Below, one piece after another: positions 1 through 7,524 of a DNA stretch of 64,000 nucleotides. Numbering within the stretch: the first letter of the stretch is position 1; each line of letters begins with the position of its first letter. The stretch is from NCBI RefSeq assembly GCF_002102155.1, contig NZ_LQOU01000065.1:62001-126000 (forward strand). The letters are read 5' to 3'. The notes below the pieces were generated by a model. That model was not told the DNA's origin and made no database searches. It saw only the letters and a list, made by a program, of their open reading frames with translations. The translations under genes and the position numbers were made by a program. The stretch is from Mycobacterium europaeum. GTDB lineage: Bacteria; Actinomycetota; Actinomycetes; Mycobacteriales; Mycobacteriaceae.

Positions 1-2
1 TC

Positions 3-254
3 AACGGGCACGGCATCCCCGACCGGGACCCGCGCGGGCAGCGGGTGCTCGATGACTCCTTCCTGCTGTGCTTCAACGCCCACTACGAGCCGATTGAATT
101 TACTTTGCCGGCAAAGGAATTCGGTGCCGCATGGCAGCTCGTGGTGTTCACCGGCCCCGAGGAGGAAACGCCCGCGGAGGAGGTGCCCGGGGGCGGCACG
201 CTCACCGTGGACGCGCACACCGCCGTGGTGTTGCAGGCCCCCGATGCGGGCTGA
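3..254 (+). CDS. glgX: Glycogen debranching enzyme GlgX/TreX, C-terminal fragment
   Basis: The gene enters from the left edge, so only the last 83 codons are present, read in frame from base 3. The segment DDSFLLCFNAH followed by an all-beta tail (LTVDAHTAVVLQAP) matches the C-terminal beta-sandwich that ends GlgX/TreX-type isoamylases of glycoside hydrolase family 13. These enzymes remove alpha-1,6 branches during glycogen or maltooligosaccharide turnover in the cytoplasm. The catalytic barrel lies outside the window, so the assignment rests on the tail alone; another GH13 isoamylase is possible. The next gene follows after about 150 bases on the same strand. Confidence 0.75.
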   Translation, partial: NGHGIPDRDPRGQRVLDDSFLLCFNAHYEPIEFTLPAKEFGAAWQLVVFTGPEEETPAEEVPGGGTLTVDAHTAVVLQAPDAG

Positions 255-401
255 CCCTCACCCGCGTCGCGTCGCGCCGCGGCGATCGAGCGCCCTCGGT
301 GACCTTCGCCCAGGGATTGGTTACCTTGTGCCCTCGGCCAACGGTTGCCCGTTCGCGCACACTGTCGGTTGCGCCGCCACGATGGAGAAAAGGGGCAGCC
401 G

Positions 402-2156
402 ATGGAGAGTACGAGCCCCGACTCGTGCCTGAACGACGTGGCCTGGTGCAGGCGGATCGCCTTGCTGGTGGTCTTCGCCCTTGCCGTTACGACGTTTGTG
501 GGCTGGGCGGCCGGTATCGACTGGCTGACCCGGATCGATCCGGCCTGGCCGCAGATGATGCCGTGGACCGCGTTGTGGCTGCTAGGGCTGGCTGCGGCGA
601 TCCTGCTCCAGTCGGGTCGCCCGTCGCGCGGGCGGGTGTGGGCCGGGCGGGGCTTCGCCCTGGCGGTAGGCGCCCTCGCGGCCATCACCCTCGTGGAGTT
701 CGCCGCCGGTGGGCCGTCGACCGGCCTGGACCTGGTGTGGTTCTCCGAGGCGGTGCGCACGTCGCAACCGACGTGGCCGGGCCGTCCCAGTGCGCAGACG
801 GCGTCGTCGGTCCTGCCCCTGGCGGCCGCCACGGCGCTGATCCGCGTGGATCGGGGGACCCGCGTGGTCTGGCCCGCGTGCATGGTGGCCGGGGGGGCCA
901 TCCCGTTCATCACCGTCGGGGCCTACCTGTTCGGCGCTTTGGCGTTGGTGGGTTTCTCGCCTTCGACCGGCCAGGCGCTCATGACGGCCGTGGCGTTGCT
1001 GCTGCTGGCCGCCGCTACGACGCTGGCACGCCCCGACCGGTCACCGGTCGCCTGGCTGCTCGCCCGACCCGACAAGAAGACGCTGCTGCGGTTGGCGGTC
1101 CTGCTCGCCGCGCTTCCGGTCGTCGTCGCTCTGTCGCGGCCCTTCTTCCTGCGGCTTCGGCTGGGCGAGCACGCGGACTGGACCTTTTCGATACTGCTGG
1201 GCACCGCCGTCGTCGGGGCGATCACGTTCTACTTCATCCAGCGTGAGCAGAAACTGCTGATCGAGAAGGAGCTGGTCAGCAAGGAACGCGCCGACGCCGA
1301 GATGCGCTATCGCATCCTCGCGGACAACGCGGTCGACATCGTCGTGCACCTGCGCGACGGCGAGATTGCGTGGGTCTCGCCGTCCGTGCAGGCCACGTTG
1401 GGCCGGCCACCCCAGGACTGGACCGGCTCGGACCTGTATCGCCACATCCACCCGCACGACCTCGACACGGTCATCGCCGCGCTGGGGAAGGTCGCCGCCG
1501 GCGAATCGGTCCTGCAACGGTTCCGGATCCGCTCCGCCGGCGGCGATTACCACTGGTTCGAGGGCCACGGAAAACCGTACGTCGACGCCGACGGCAGGAC
1601 CGACGGACTGATCGCGGCGCTGCGCATCGTCGACGATCAGGTCCAGGCCGAGCAGCGACTCGAACGGCTGGCCCGGTTCGACACGCTGACCGGCCTGGTG
1701 AACCGGGCCGAGGCGATCGACCGGCTCGCCTTCGCGCTCGAGGACCCGCAGCCGGTGGGAACGTTTGTCGGCGTCTTGTTCTGCGACGTCGACCGTTTCA
1801 AGGAAATCAACGACACGTGCGGACACGGCATCGGCGACTTCGTGCTCGCAACACTGGCCGCACGGGTCCGGGGCAGCGTGCGCCGGGGGGACACCGTCGG
1901 CCGGACGGGGGGCGACGAAATGCTCGTCCTGTTGCCCGGCGTTCGCAGCATCGACGAGCTCACCCAGATCGCCGAGAAGATTCGCTGCCGCGCCGCCGAA
2001 CCCATCCACGTCTCCGGCAGGACGTTGTCCGCGACGCTGAGCATCGGCGCCACCCTCGCCCTCCCGGGTGACTCCGTCGACACGGTCACGGCCCGGGCGG
2101 ATGCGGCCATGTACCAGGCCAAGTTCGGGGAGCGCAACACCGTCGTCGCGAGTTGA
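402..2156 (+). CDS. Membrane-bound PAS-GGDEF protein (probable diguanylate cyclase)
   Basis: A 584-residue protein using the ATG at 402, which has a purine-rich Shine-Dalgarno (GAGAAAAGGGG) just upstream; an in-frame TTG at 345 is less likely. Residues about 15-280 hold seven or eight hydrophobic segments. They are followed by a short helical linker, a PAS domain (about 300-420, from RYRILADNAVDIVVH) and a GGDEF domain (about 424-580, from RFDTLTGLVNR). The active-site loop reads GGDEM instead of GGDEF/GGEEF. An inhibitory-site RxxD (RRGD) lies five residues before it, and CDVDRFKEIND supplies the metal-binding Asp. There is no EAL domain. It probably makes c-di-GMP in response to a membrane or PAS signal; activity with the Met variant is uncertain. 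Confidence 0.85.
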   Translation: MESTSPDSCLNDVAWCRRIALLVVFALAVTTFVGWAAGIDWLTRIDPAWPQMMPWTALWLLGLAAAILLQSGRPSRGRVWAGRGFALAVGALAAITLVEFAAGGPSTGLDLVWFSEAVRTSQPTWPGRPSAQTASSVLPLAAATALIRVDRGTRVVWPACMVAGGAIPFITVGAYLFGALALVGFSPSTGQALMTAVALLLLAAATTLARPDRSPVAWLLARPDKKTLLRLAVLLAALPVVVALSRPFFLRLRLGEHADWTFSILLGTAVVGAITFYFIQREQKLLIEKELVSKERADAEMRYRILADNAVDIVVHLRDGEIAWVSPSVQATLGRPPQDWTGSDLYRHIHPHDLDTVIAALGKVAAGESVLQRFRIRSAGGDYHWFEGHGKPYVDADGRTDGLIAALRIVDDQVQAEQRLERLARFDTLTGLVNRAEAIDRLAFALEDPQPVGTFVGVLFCDVDRFKEINDTCGHGIGDFVLATLAARVRGSVRRGDTVGRTGGDEMLVLLPGVRSIDELTQIAEKIRCRAAEPIHVSGRTLSATLSIGATLALPGDSVDTVTARADAAMYQAKFGERNTVVAS

Positions 2157-2235
2157 GCAGCCCAACCCTCACCACCTGACGGGCGATATCCGGTAGGTTC
2201 TTGCCGACGGCAGCTCGTTACAAGAGAGGGCAAAT

Positions 2236-3015
2236 ATGTCAAGGACAGTGGTGGTGGGCGCCTCGAGTGGACTCGGTCGCTGCATCGGCGTCGGTCTCGC
2301 CCAGCGCGGCGACCAGGTCGCCCTGTTGGCCCGGCGCCGCGAACGCATCGAGGCGGCGGCCAAGGACGCCGGCCCGGGCGCGATCGCCATCGAATGCGAC
2401 GTCACCGACGAGGCGTCGTGCCGGGCGGCGATCGCCGCCGCCGCCGACGCCCTGGGCGGTATCGACAACATCGTCTACACCCCCGCCGTCGGGCCACTGG
2501 TTCGCATGGTCGACACCGACGCCGCCACCTGGCGGCGCATCTTCGACACCAACGTCGTCGGCGCGGCGCTGGTGACCGCCGCCGCGGTGCCCCACCTGAC
2601 GGTCTCCGCGGGCAAGGCGGTCTACCTGTCCTCCGACGCCGGCACGTTCGGGCCGCCGTGGCCGGGCCTGGGCGCGTACGGCGTCAGCAAGGCGGCGCTC
2701 GAGCGGATGGTCGACGCCTGGCGCGCCGAACACCCCGACATCGGCTTCACCACCCTGATCGTCGGCGAATGCCCGGGCGGCGAGGGGGACGCGGCGACGG
2801 GAATGAACATCGGCTGGGACATGGACCTCGCGATGAAGGCCGTGCCGCTGTGGGCCTCCCGCGGCTGCATGCCCGGCAAGCTGATGCCGGTCGAGGACCT
2901 CATCGACGTGGTGCACACCATCCTGCGGACCAACCCCGCGACGTCGATGCCGGTGGTGGTGGCCAGGGGCGCGCCCGCCAGCCCCGCGGCGTTCGCGGAT
3001 TCCGCGCAGTCCTAG
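2236..3015 (+). CDS. Short-chain dehydrogenase/reductase (SDR)
   Basis: A 259-residue classical SDR. The Rossmann glycine motif GASSGLG (residues 8-14) opens the protein. D/VT in the second strand region binds the cofactor, and the catalytic Ser (YLSSDAG, about 132) precedes YGVSK (Tyr148, Lys152). It is an NAD(P)-dependent cytoplasmic oxidoreductase; the substrate cannot be read. A good ribosome site (AGAGAGGG) precedes the ATG. The 3' end overlaps the converging aldo/keto reductase gene by 4 bases, so the two stop codons interlock. Confidence 0.85.
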   Translation: MSRTVVVGASSGLGRCIGVGLAQRGDQVALLARRRERIEAAAKDAGPGAIAIECDVTDEASCRAAIAAAADALGGIDNIVYTPAVGPLVRMVDTDAATWRRIFDTNVVGAALVTAAAVPHLTVSAGKAVYLSSDAGTFGPPWPGLGAYGVSKAALERMVDAWRAEHPDIGFTTLIVGECPGGEGDAATGMNIGWDMDLAMKAVPLWASRGCMPGKLMPVEDLIDVVHTILRTNPATSMPVVVARGAPASPAAFADSAQS

Positions 3016-3980
3016 CGGCCCAGCTTCTCGCGGACCAGGTCGGTCAGGAACCGCCCGGCCGACACCGGGCGGAAGGCGCGGGCCGCGCCGGTGAGCGCCT
3101 CGCGGGCGTCCGGCGGCAGTTCGATGTCGGCGGCGGCGACGTTGAATTCGAGCTGCTCGACGCTGGACGCGCCGGGGATGGCGACCACCCCCGGATAACT
3201 GATCAGCCATGCCAGCGCCACCTGGGCCGGTTTGGCGCCGACGGTGGTCGCCACGTCGCGCAGCGTCTGCAGCAGCGGCTCGACGCGGCGCAGGTTCTCC
3301 GTGCCGAACAACGAGTTCAGCGCCCGGACCCCACCGGGGCGGTTGTCCAGGCCGTACTTGCCGCCCAGCAGCCCCTGCTCGAGCGGGCTGTAGGCGATCA
3401 CGATGCGGTTCTCCCGCTCGGCGAAGGGCACCAGGTCCTCCAGCGGCCCGGCGTGGGCCAGGGAGAAGTGGACCTGATTGCTGACGACCGGCCGGCCGAG
3501 CGCCGCGTCGGCCTTGCGCCAGCGCTGCAGGGAGTAGTTGGAGACGCCGACCGCGCCGATCTTGCCGCTGTCGAGCAGGTCGCGCATGCCCGGCATGATC
3601 ACGGTGTCGGGCACCAGCGGATTGGACTGGTGAATCTGGTAGAGCGGGATGCGGTCCAGGCCCAGCCGCCGCGCGCTGGCGCCTTCGCGCTGCTTGACCA
3701 CCGCGGGGAACGGCGCGACGGGCATGATCTTGCTGGCCACCGCGACGTCGGCGCGCTGGTCGCCCAGCGCCGCACCGAGGATCCGCTCGCTCTTGCCCAG
3801 CCCGTACACCTCGGCGGTGTCGAACAGCGTCACCCCCAGCGCCAGGGCGCGGCGCACGATGTCACGCGCGGCGCCCGAGGCGTAGCCCTCGCCGTAGCCC
3901 CATTCCCTGGACCCGAACTGCCAGGTGCCCAGGCCGATCCGGCTGACCCGGCCCACTCCCTCGACGTCGAGATACTTCAT
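3012..3980 (-). CDS. Aldo/keto reductase
   Basis: A 322-residue (alpha/beta)8-barrel NADPH-dependent oxidoreductase. The catalytic tetrad is visible: Asp and Tyr in FDTAEVYGLGKSE, Lys in VASKI, and His in LYQIHQSN. The C-terminal cofactor segment AIPGASSVEQLEFN is typical of the family. It begins MKYLDVEGVGRVSRIGLGTWQFG, the usual AKR N-terminus, which fixes the start. The gene lies 9 bases downstream of the DUF4190 protein gene on the same strand and may be co-transcribed with it. Physiological substrate unknown. Confidence 0.88.
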   Translation of the reverse strand: MKYLDVEGVGRVSRIGLGTWQFGSREWGYGEGYASGAARDIVRRALALGVTLFDTAEVYGLGKSERILGAALGDQRADVAVASKIMPVAPFPAVVKQREGASARRLGLDRIPLYQIHQSNPLVPDTVIMPGMRDLLDSGKIGAVGVSNYSLQRWRKADAALGRPVVSNQVHFSLAHAGPLEDLVPFAERENRIVIAYSPLEQGLLGGKYGLDNRPGGVRALNSLFGTENLRRVEPLLQTLRDVATTVGAKPAQVALAWLISYPGVVAIPGASSVEQLEFNVAAADIELPPDAREALTGAARAFRPVSAGRFLTDLVREKLGR

Positions 3981-3989
3981 GCGCCCACC

Positions 3990-4991
3990 CTAGCCAGGGA
4001 TCTTGCCCAGCACGTAGCCGGCGATGCCCACCGCGGCCAGCCGCGGCTGGCCGGGGTCGGTGGTGCCGCTGCAGGAGACCTCCAGGTCGACGATGACGTT
4101 GGCCTTGGCCGCGATCGCCCGGGCCGACCGGATCTGCAGACCCCGGGGCGTCAGATCCAGCGTGGTGATGCCGTTGCCGGCATCGGCCGGCGCGCCCACC
4201 TCGAAGGGCAGCGCTTCCCCGCGCGGTGGTGTCAGCGTCACGGTCAGCCCACCGCATCGACGCCATCCCGACAGCAGCGCCGCCAACTGTGACTGGGCCG
4301 CCGCCGGGTCGCGGAAGGCCACGACCGCCTGGATGACCTGCGTCGACTTGAGGAAGCTGTGTGTGTCGCGGTACTCCGCCGCGTGGTATCCGGCCAGGTC
4401 GCCGGTGTAGGCGTCCGGAGTGCCGGGGGCGACGCTGCCCCAGCATTCCGGCCGGTCGATGGCTCCCGCCGCGCCCGGGCGGCCCGGGTTGTCCCACGTC
4501 TGGCCGGCCTCGAGGTTCTGGTCGGCCGTGATGTTCTTCAGGGCGTCGGCGCCGGGCAGCAGCGCGGCCAGCGCGTCCGGCGCGACCGGGCCCGGGCCCG
4601 CCGGGGTCGCCGGGCCCGCGGAGGTGGTGGCCGGCGCGGCGGTCTGCGGCGGCGGCGCGCCGCCCAGGGTGGCCCACGCGACCAGGGCGACGACACCGAC
4701 GGCGATGAACGCATACGACAGCGCCAGCCCCGCCCGGGCGCGGTCCCGGCCGAGCTCGCCGGTGCGGCGGATCTGCGCCAGCCCTGCATGTCCCAGGATG
4801 GCCCCGACCGGCGCGAACACGAACGCGAACACCAGCGACAGCGTCGCCAGCACGTTGACCGGCGGTCGGTAGGGCGGCGCGGGCGGGGGCGTCAGTGGCG
4901 GCGGCTCCAGCGGGCGCGGGGCCGGCGGCACCCGGCCCAGCGGGTCGTAGGTGTACGGGTTCTGCCAATACCGGTCCTGCGGGTCGGTCAC
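3990..4991 (-). CDS. DUF4190 membrane protein with PknH-sensor-like extracellular domain
   Basis: A 333-residue protein. Residues 1-44 are a proline-rich cytoplasmic tail. Two transmembrane helices follow (about 46-68 and 88-108) around LGHAGLAQIRRTGELG, the hallmark of DUF4190. A Pro/Ala/Thr-rich linker leads to a soluble domain from about residue 140 to the end. That domain (DALKNITADQN, PECWGSVAPG, SFLKSTQVIQAVVAF, GWRRCGG, VSCSG) resembles the PknH-type extracellular sensor domain found in mycobacterial serine/threonine kinases and lipoproteins. At least three cysteines suggest disulfide stabilisation outside the membrane. No kinase domain is attached. Function unknown; likely envelope sensing or ligand binding. 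Confidence 0.75.
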   Translation of the reverse strand: MTDPQDRYWQNPYTYDPLGRVPPAPRPLEPPPLTPPPAPPYRPPVNVLATLSLVFAFVFAPVGAILGHAGLAQIRRTGELGRDRARAGLALSYAFIAVGVVALVAWATLGGAPPPQTAAPATTSAGPATPAGPGPVAPDALAALLPGADALKNITADQNLEAGQTWDNPGRPGAAGAIDRPECWGSVAPGTPDAYTGDLAGYHAAEYRDTHSFLKSTQVIQAVVAFRDPAAAQSQLAALLSGWRRCGGLTVTLTPPRGEALPFEVGAPADAGNGITTLDLTPRGLQIRSARAIAAKANVIVDLEVSCSGTTDPGQPRLAAVGIAGYVLGKIPG

Positions 4992-5050
4992 GCCAGCGCC
5001 TCCTTACCGGCCAAACCTGCCCGCAATGTAGCCGACGAAGCGACCGAGCG

Positions 5051-6088
5051 TCACAGGCGCGGTTTGGCCACGCTGACCACGTAGGGCCGGCCGGCCAACG
5101 TCAGGTACACCCGGTGCGGCCCGATCGCCATGCCGGACAGCGCCGCCGACTGCGCCGCCGGCGGCAGCCCCGCCCGGTAGCCGATGACGCGGATGACGGG
5201 GATCGTCCGGCTCGGGAAGCCGGTGAAACTGGCCGTCTCGAGCACCACCACCTCGCGGTCGGTGGCGGCGTAGATCCGGGTGTCGTCGGTGCCCAGTTCG
5301 CGGATCGGGGACGGCAGCCGGGTGCTCGCGAGCACGGTCAGGCCCTCACCACCCCGGCGTGAGTCCACGGCGTACAGCGTGGCGTCGTCACGCCCGGCCA
5401 CGTAGCTGCGCGTCACGGCCGCGCCGTCGCCCGCCGAGACGGCCACGTTCATGCGCAGCGACCCGCGCTCCTGAGCGGGCGACGACGGCCCTTGGTAATG
5501 GCGGATTCCCGACGGCGCGTAGGCGTGGTACTCGATCTCGCGGCCGCGGTTGGCGCCGTCGATGCTGTCCGCGGGATCACCGGTGATTCGGGCGGTGGGC
5601 AGCTTCCGCAAGCCGTACTGGTCCACCGGCGTCACCGACGTCCCGTCCGACGACAGCGCCAGCAGCGTCCGCAATCCGGCGTCCTCGGACAAGTAAGCCG
5701 GGGCGGGTCCGGCATCGAAATCGCCGACTTGGCGCAGGCTTTCGAGGTCGACCTCGGCCACCCGGCCCCGCTCGGGCTGCGGCACGAACACGACACGATC
5801 GTTCTTCTGGCTGATCTGGAGATTGCGTCCGGCCGCCATCGGCGCCGAGAACTGGGTGTGCGCGTCGCCTGGGCGGTCACCGGCGGTCACCTCGGCAACC
5901 CGGCTATCGCCGGTGAGCCCGACGAGGGCGTGCGCGTGATACGACCACATCGGCGCGCGCAGGGGCGTCGCGACCGACCACAGCACGACGTCGGGGGCGC
6001 TTTCCAACGACGCGCCGGGCGCGGCACAGCCCGCCGTGACGACGAGCGCGCCCAGCATCGCCGCCCGGGTGCGGACACGGCCGGCCAT
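5051..6088 (-). CDS. Putative lipoprotein, beta-propeller-like
   Basis: A 345-residue exported protein starting at the ATG at 6088, preceded by GAGGGAGG; a longer in-frame extension upstream is non-coding in character. A signal peptide ends in the lipobox VVTAGC (lipidated Cys21). The mature part contains repeated strand-rich segments (VAEVDLESL, LRTLLALSSDGTSVTPVD, TLYAVDSRRGGEGLTVLAST, TRIYAATDREVVVLETASF, YLTLAGRPYVVSVAK), consistent with a YncE/lactonase-like propeller. No catalytic residues can be assigned. It is divergent from the hemerythrin gene, sharing a 138-base intergenic region. Confidence 0.7.
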   Translation of the reverse strand: MAGRVRTRAAMLGALVVTAGCAAPGASLESAPDVVLWSVATPLRAPMWSYHAHALVGLTGDSRVAEVTAGDRPGDAHTQFSAPMAAGRNLQISQKNDRVVFVPQPERGRVAEVDLESLRQVGDFDAGPAPAYLSEDAGLRTLLALSSDGTSVTPVDQYGLRKLPTARITGDPADSIDGANRGREIEYHAYAPSGIRHYQGPSSPAQERGSLRMNVAVSAGDGAAVTRSYVAGRDDATLYAVDSRRGGEGLTVLASTRLPSPIRELGTDDTRIYAATDREVVVLETASFTGFPSRTIPVIRVIGYRAGLPPAAQSAALSGMAIGPHRVYLTLAGRPYVVSVAKPRL

Positions 6089-6147
6089 GAGCGACCTCCC
6101 TCTCGCGACTTGGTGAGGAACTACCCACTGGTGGGCGCCCGTACCCG

Positions 6148-6172
6148 TTTGGTGCCGGATTTCGTCGGGTAG
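6148..6172 (+). promoter_or_regulatory. SigF-like promoter of the hemerythrin gene
   Basis: GTTT (6148-6151), a 16-base spacer, then GGGTA (6168-6172). This matches the mycobacterial SigF consensus GTTT-N15-17-GGGTA exactly and lies about 55 bases before the ATG at 6227. Inferred from consensus only; no transcript start is known. Confidence 0.65.
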
Positions 6173-6226
6173 CCGAAAGGGAGCGCGCAACAGCCCGCGC
6201 GCCGAATCAGAGTTGGGAAGGACACC

Positions 6227-6787
6227 ATGGCTCAGAGTGCCATCAAGTCGCCCACCGATGTGGTCGACTTTCTCGTCAGTCAACACCAGCAGATCAAGAC
6301 GTTGTTCGCCGCGACGCTGGCGGCTTCGGGGAAAGAACGTGAGAAGGCGTTCGTCGAACTCCGCCGATTGCTGGCCGTCCACGAGACGGCCGAAGAGGAG
6401 ATCGTGCACCCGCGCGCCAAGCGGAAGCTGTCCGGCGGCGCCGCGGTGGTCGACGAGCGGCTCCACGAAGAGCACGAGGCCAAGACCGTCTTGCAGAAGC
6501 TGGAGAAGCTCGACGTCGACAGCGCGGAGTTCACCAGCATGTTGACGCAGCTGCGTGACGCGGTCGTCGAGCACGCCGAGCACGAGGAGCACGACGAGTT
6601 CTCCAAGCTCGGCCAGGAACTGAGCGACGACGAGCTCGAACGGATGGGCCGCGCGGCCAAGCTCGCCGAGGCGATCGCCCCGACCCGGCCGCACGCCGGT
6701 GTGGAGTCGCAGGCGGCCAACCTCGCCGCGGGACCGTTCGCGGCGATGCTGGACCGCGCCCGCGACGCCATCGTCGGCAAGGGCTAG
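6227..6787 (+). CDS. Hemerythrin HHE domain protein
   Basis: A 186-residue, mostly alpha-helical protein. His and Glu ligands expected for a non-haem di-iron centre lie in VSQHQQIKTLF, AVHETAEEEIVHP, LHEEHEAK and EHAEHEEHDEF, in the spacing of an HHE four-helix bundle. Such proteins bind O2, NO or peroxide-related ligands in the cytoplasm. The C-terminal 50 residues (RPHAGVESQAANLAAGPFAAMLDRARDAI) are a mycobacterial-type extension of unknown role. A SigF-like promoter precedes it and a strong hairpin follows, suggesting a monocistronic stress gene. Confidence 0.9.
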   Translation: MAQSAIKSPTDVVDFLVSQHQQIKTLFAATLAASGKEREKAFVELRRLLAVHETAEEEIVHPRAKRKLSGGAAVVDERLHEEHEAKTVLQKLEKLDVDSAEFTSMLTQLRDAVVEHAEHEEHDEFSKLGQELSDDELERMGRAAKLAEAIAPTRPHAGVESQAANLAAGPFAAMLDRARDAIVGKG

Positions 6788-6799
6788 CACCACACTTAC

Positions 6800-6835
6800 G
6801 GGGTGTCCCCACTCGAGGGGGAGTGGGGACACCCC
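6800..6835 (+). terminator. Perfect 15-bp stem-loop after the hemerythrin gene
   Basis: GGGGTGTCCCCACTC (6800-6814) is exactly complementary to 6821-6835 around a 6-base loop. It begins 13 bases after the hemerythrin stop and ends 24 bases before the next start. No T-run follows, so it may be an intrinsic terminator of the U-less type proposed for mycobacteria, or an RNA-processing or stability hairpin. Confidence 0.6.
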
Positions 6836-6858
6836 GGCCCGCGCTGAGGGGAAACGCC

Positions 6859-7521
6859 ATGACCGCCGCTAAGGCGCCCGGCGCCGCCCGGTATCTGCCC
6901 GCCGAACACGGGCTGGACGCGCTGCGGGCGGCGGCGCAATGTTGCCGCGGCTGCCCGCTTTTCGCCGATGCCACCCAAACGGTGTTCGGCCGCGGACATC
7001 CCGGCGCGTCGATCATGCTGGTGGGCGAGCAGCCGGGCGACCAGGAGGATCGCGTGGGCGAGCCGTTCGTGGGGCCCGCGGGGCGGCTGCTCGCCCGGGC
7101 CCTCGAGGACGCCGGCGTCGATCGGGCGTCGACGTATGAGACCAACGCGGTCAAGCACTTCAAGTTCACCCGCAAGAGTGGCAAGCGACGCATCCACCAG
7201 AAGCCGGGCCGCACCGAGGTGGTCGCCTGCCGGCCCTGGCTCATCGCCGAGATCGAGGCGGTGCGGCCGCAGGTCATCGTGTGCCTCGGCGCGACTGCCG
7301 CGCAATCCCTTCTGGGAGCGGCCTTCCGGGTGTCCGCCGAACGCGGCCGGCGGGTGTTGCTGCCCGCCTCGCTCGTCGACCTCGAGCCTGAGCCGGTCGT
7401 GGTGGCGACCGTCCACCCGTCGGCGGTGTTGCGCGATCGCAGCGAGCGGCACGACGAGTCCTACCGGCTCTTCGTCGACGATTTGCGCAGCGCGCGTTCA
7501 GGAGTCGTGGCTACCCGCTGA
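6859..7521 (+). CDS. udgX: UdgX-type uracil-DNA glycosylase
   Basis: A 220-residue member of the family 4-like uracil-DNA glycosylases. Cysteines for an Fe-S cluster are visible (CRGC near residues 29-32, then ACRPW and VIVCLG). GEQPGDQEDRVGEPFVGPAGRLL is the uracil-pocket motif I, and TVHPSAVLR is the C-terminal motif. The loop GKRRIHQK (Lys109 to His113) is the signature of UdgX, whose His covalently traps the deoxyribose after uracil excision in the M. smegmatis enzyme. The ATG at 6859 is chosen for its GAGGGG ribosome site; an upstream in-frame start would lie in the hairpin. It converges on the TPP-enzyme gene, the stops being 3 bases apart. Confidence 0.9.
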   Translation: MTAAKAPGAARYLPAEHGLDALRAAAQCCRGCPLFADATQTVFGRGHPGASIMLVGEQPGDQEDRVGEPFVGPAGRLLARALEDAGVDRASTYETNAVKHFKFTRKSGKRRIHQKPGRTEVVACRPWLIAEIEAVRPQVIVCLGATAAQSLLGAAFRVSAERGRRVLLPASLVDLEPEPVVVATVHPSAVLRDRSERHDESYRLFVDDLRSARSGVVATR

Positions 7522-7524
7522 CGC

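Noticed and set aside
2394..4292. 632-codon plus-strand frame over SDR and aldo/keto reductase
   Set aside because: Crosses two genes on different strands and has no protein-like pattern.
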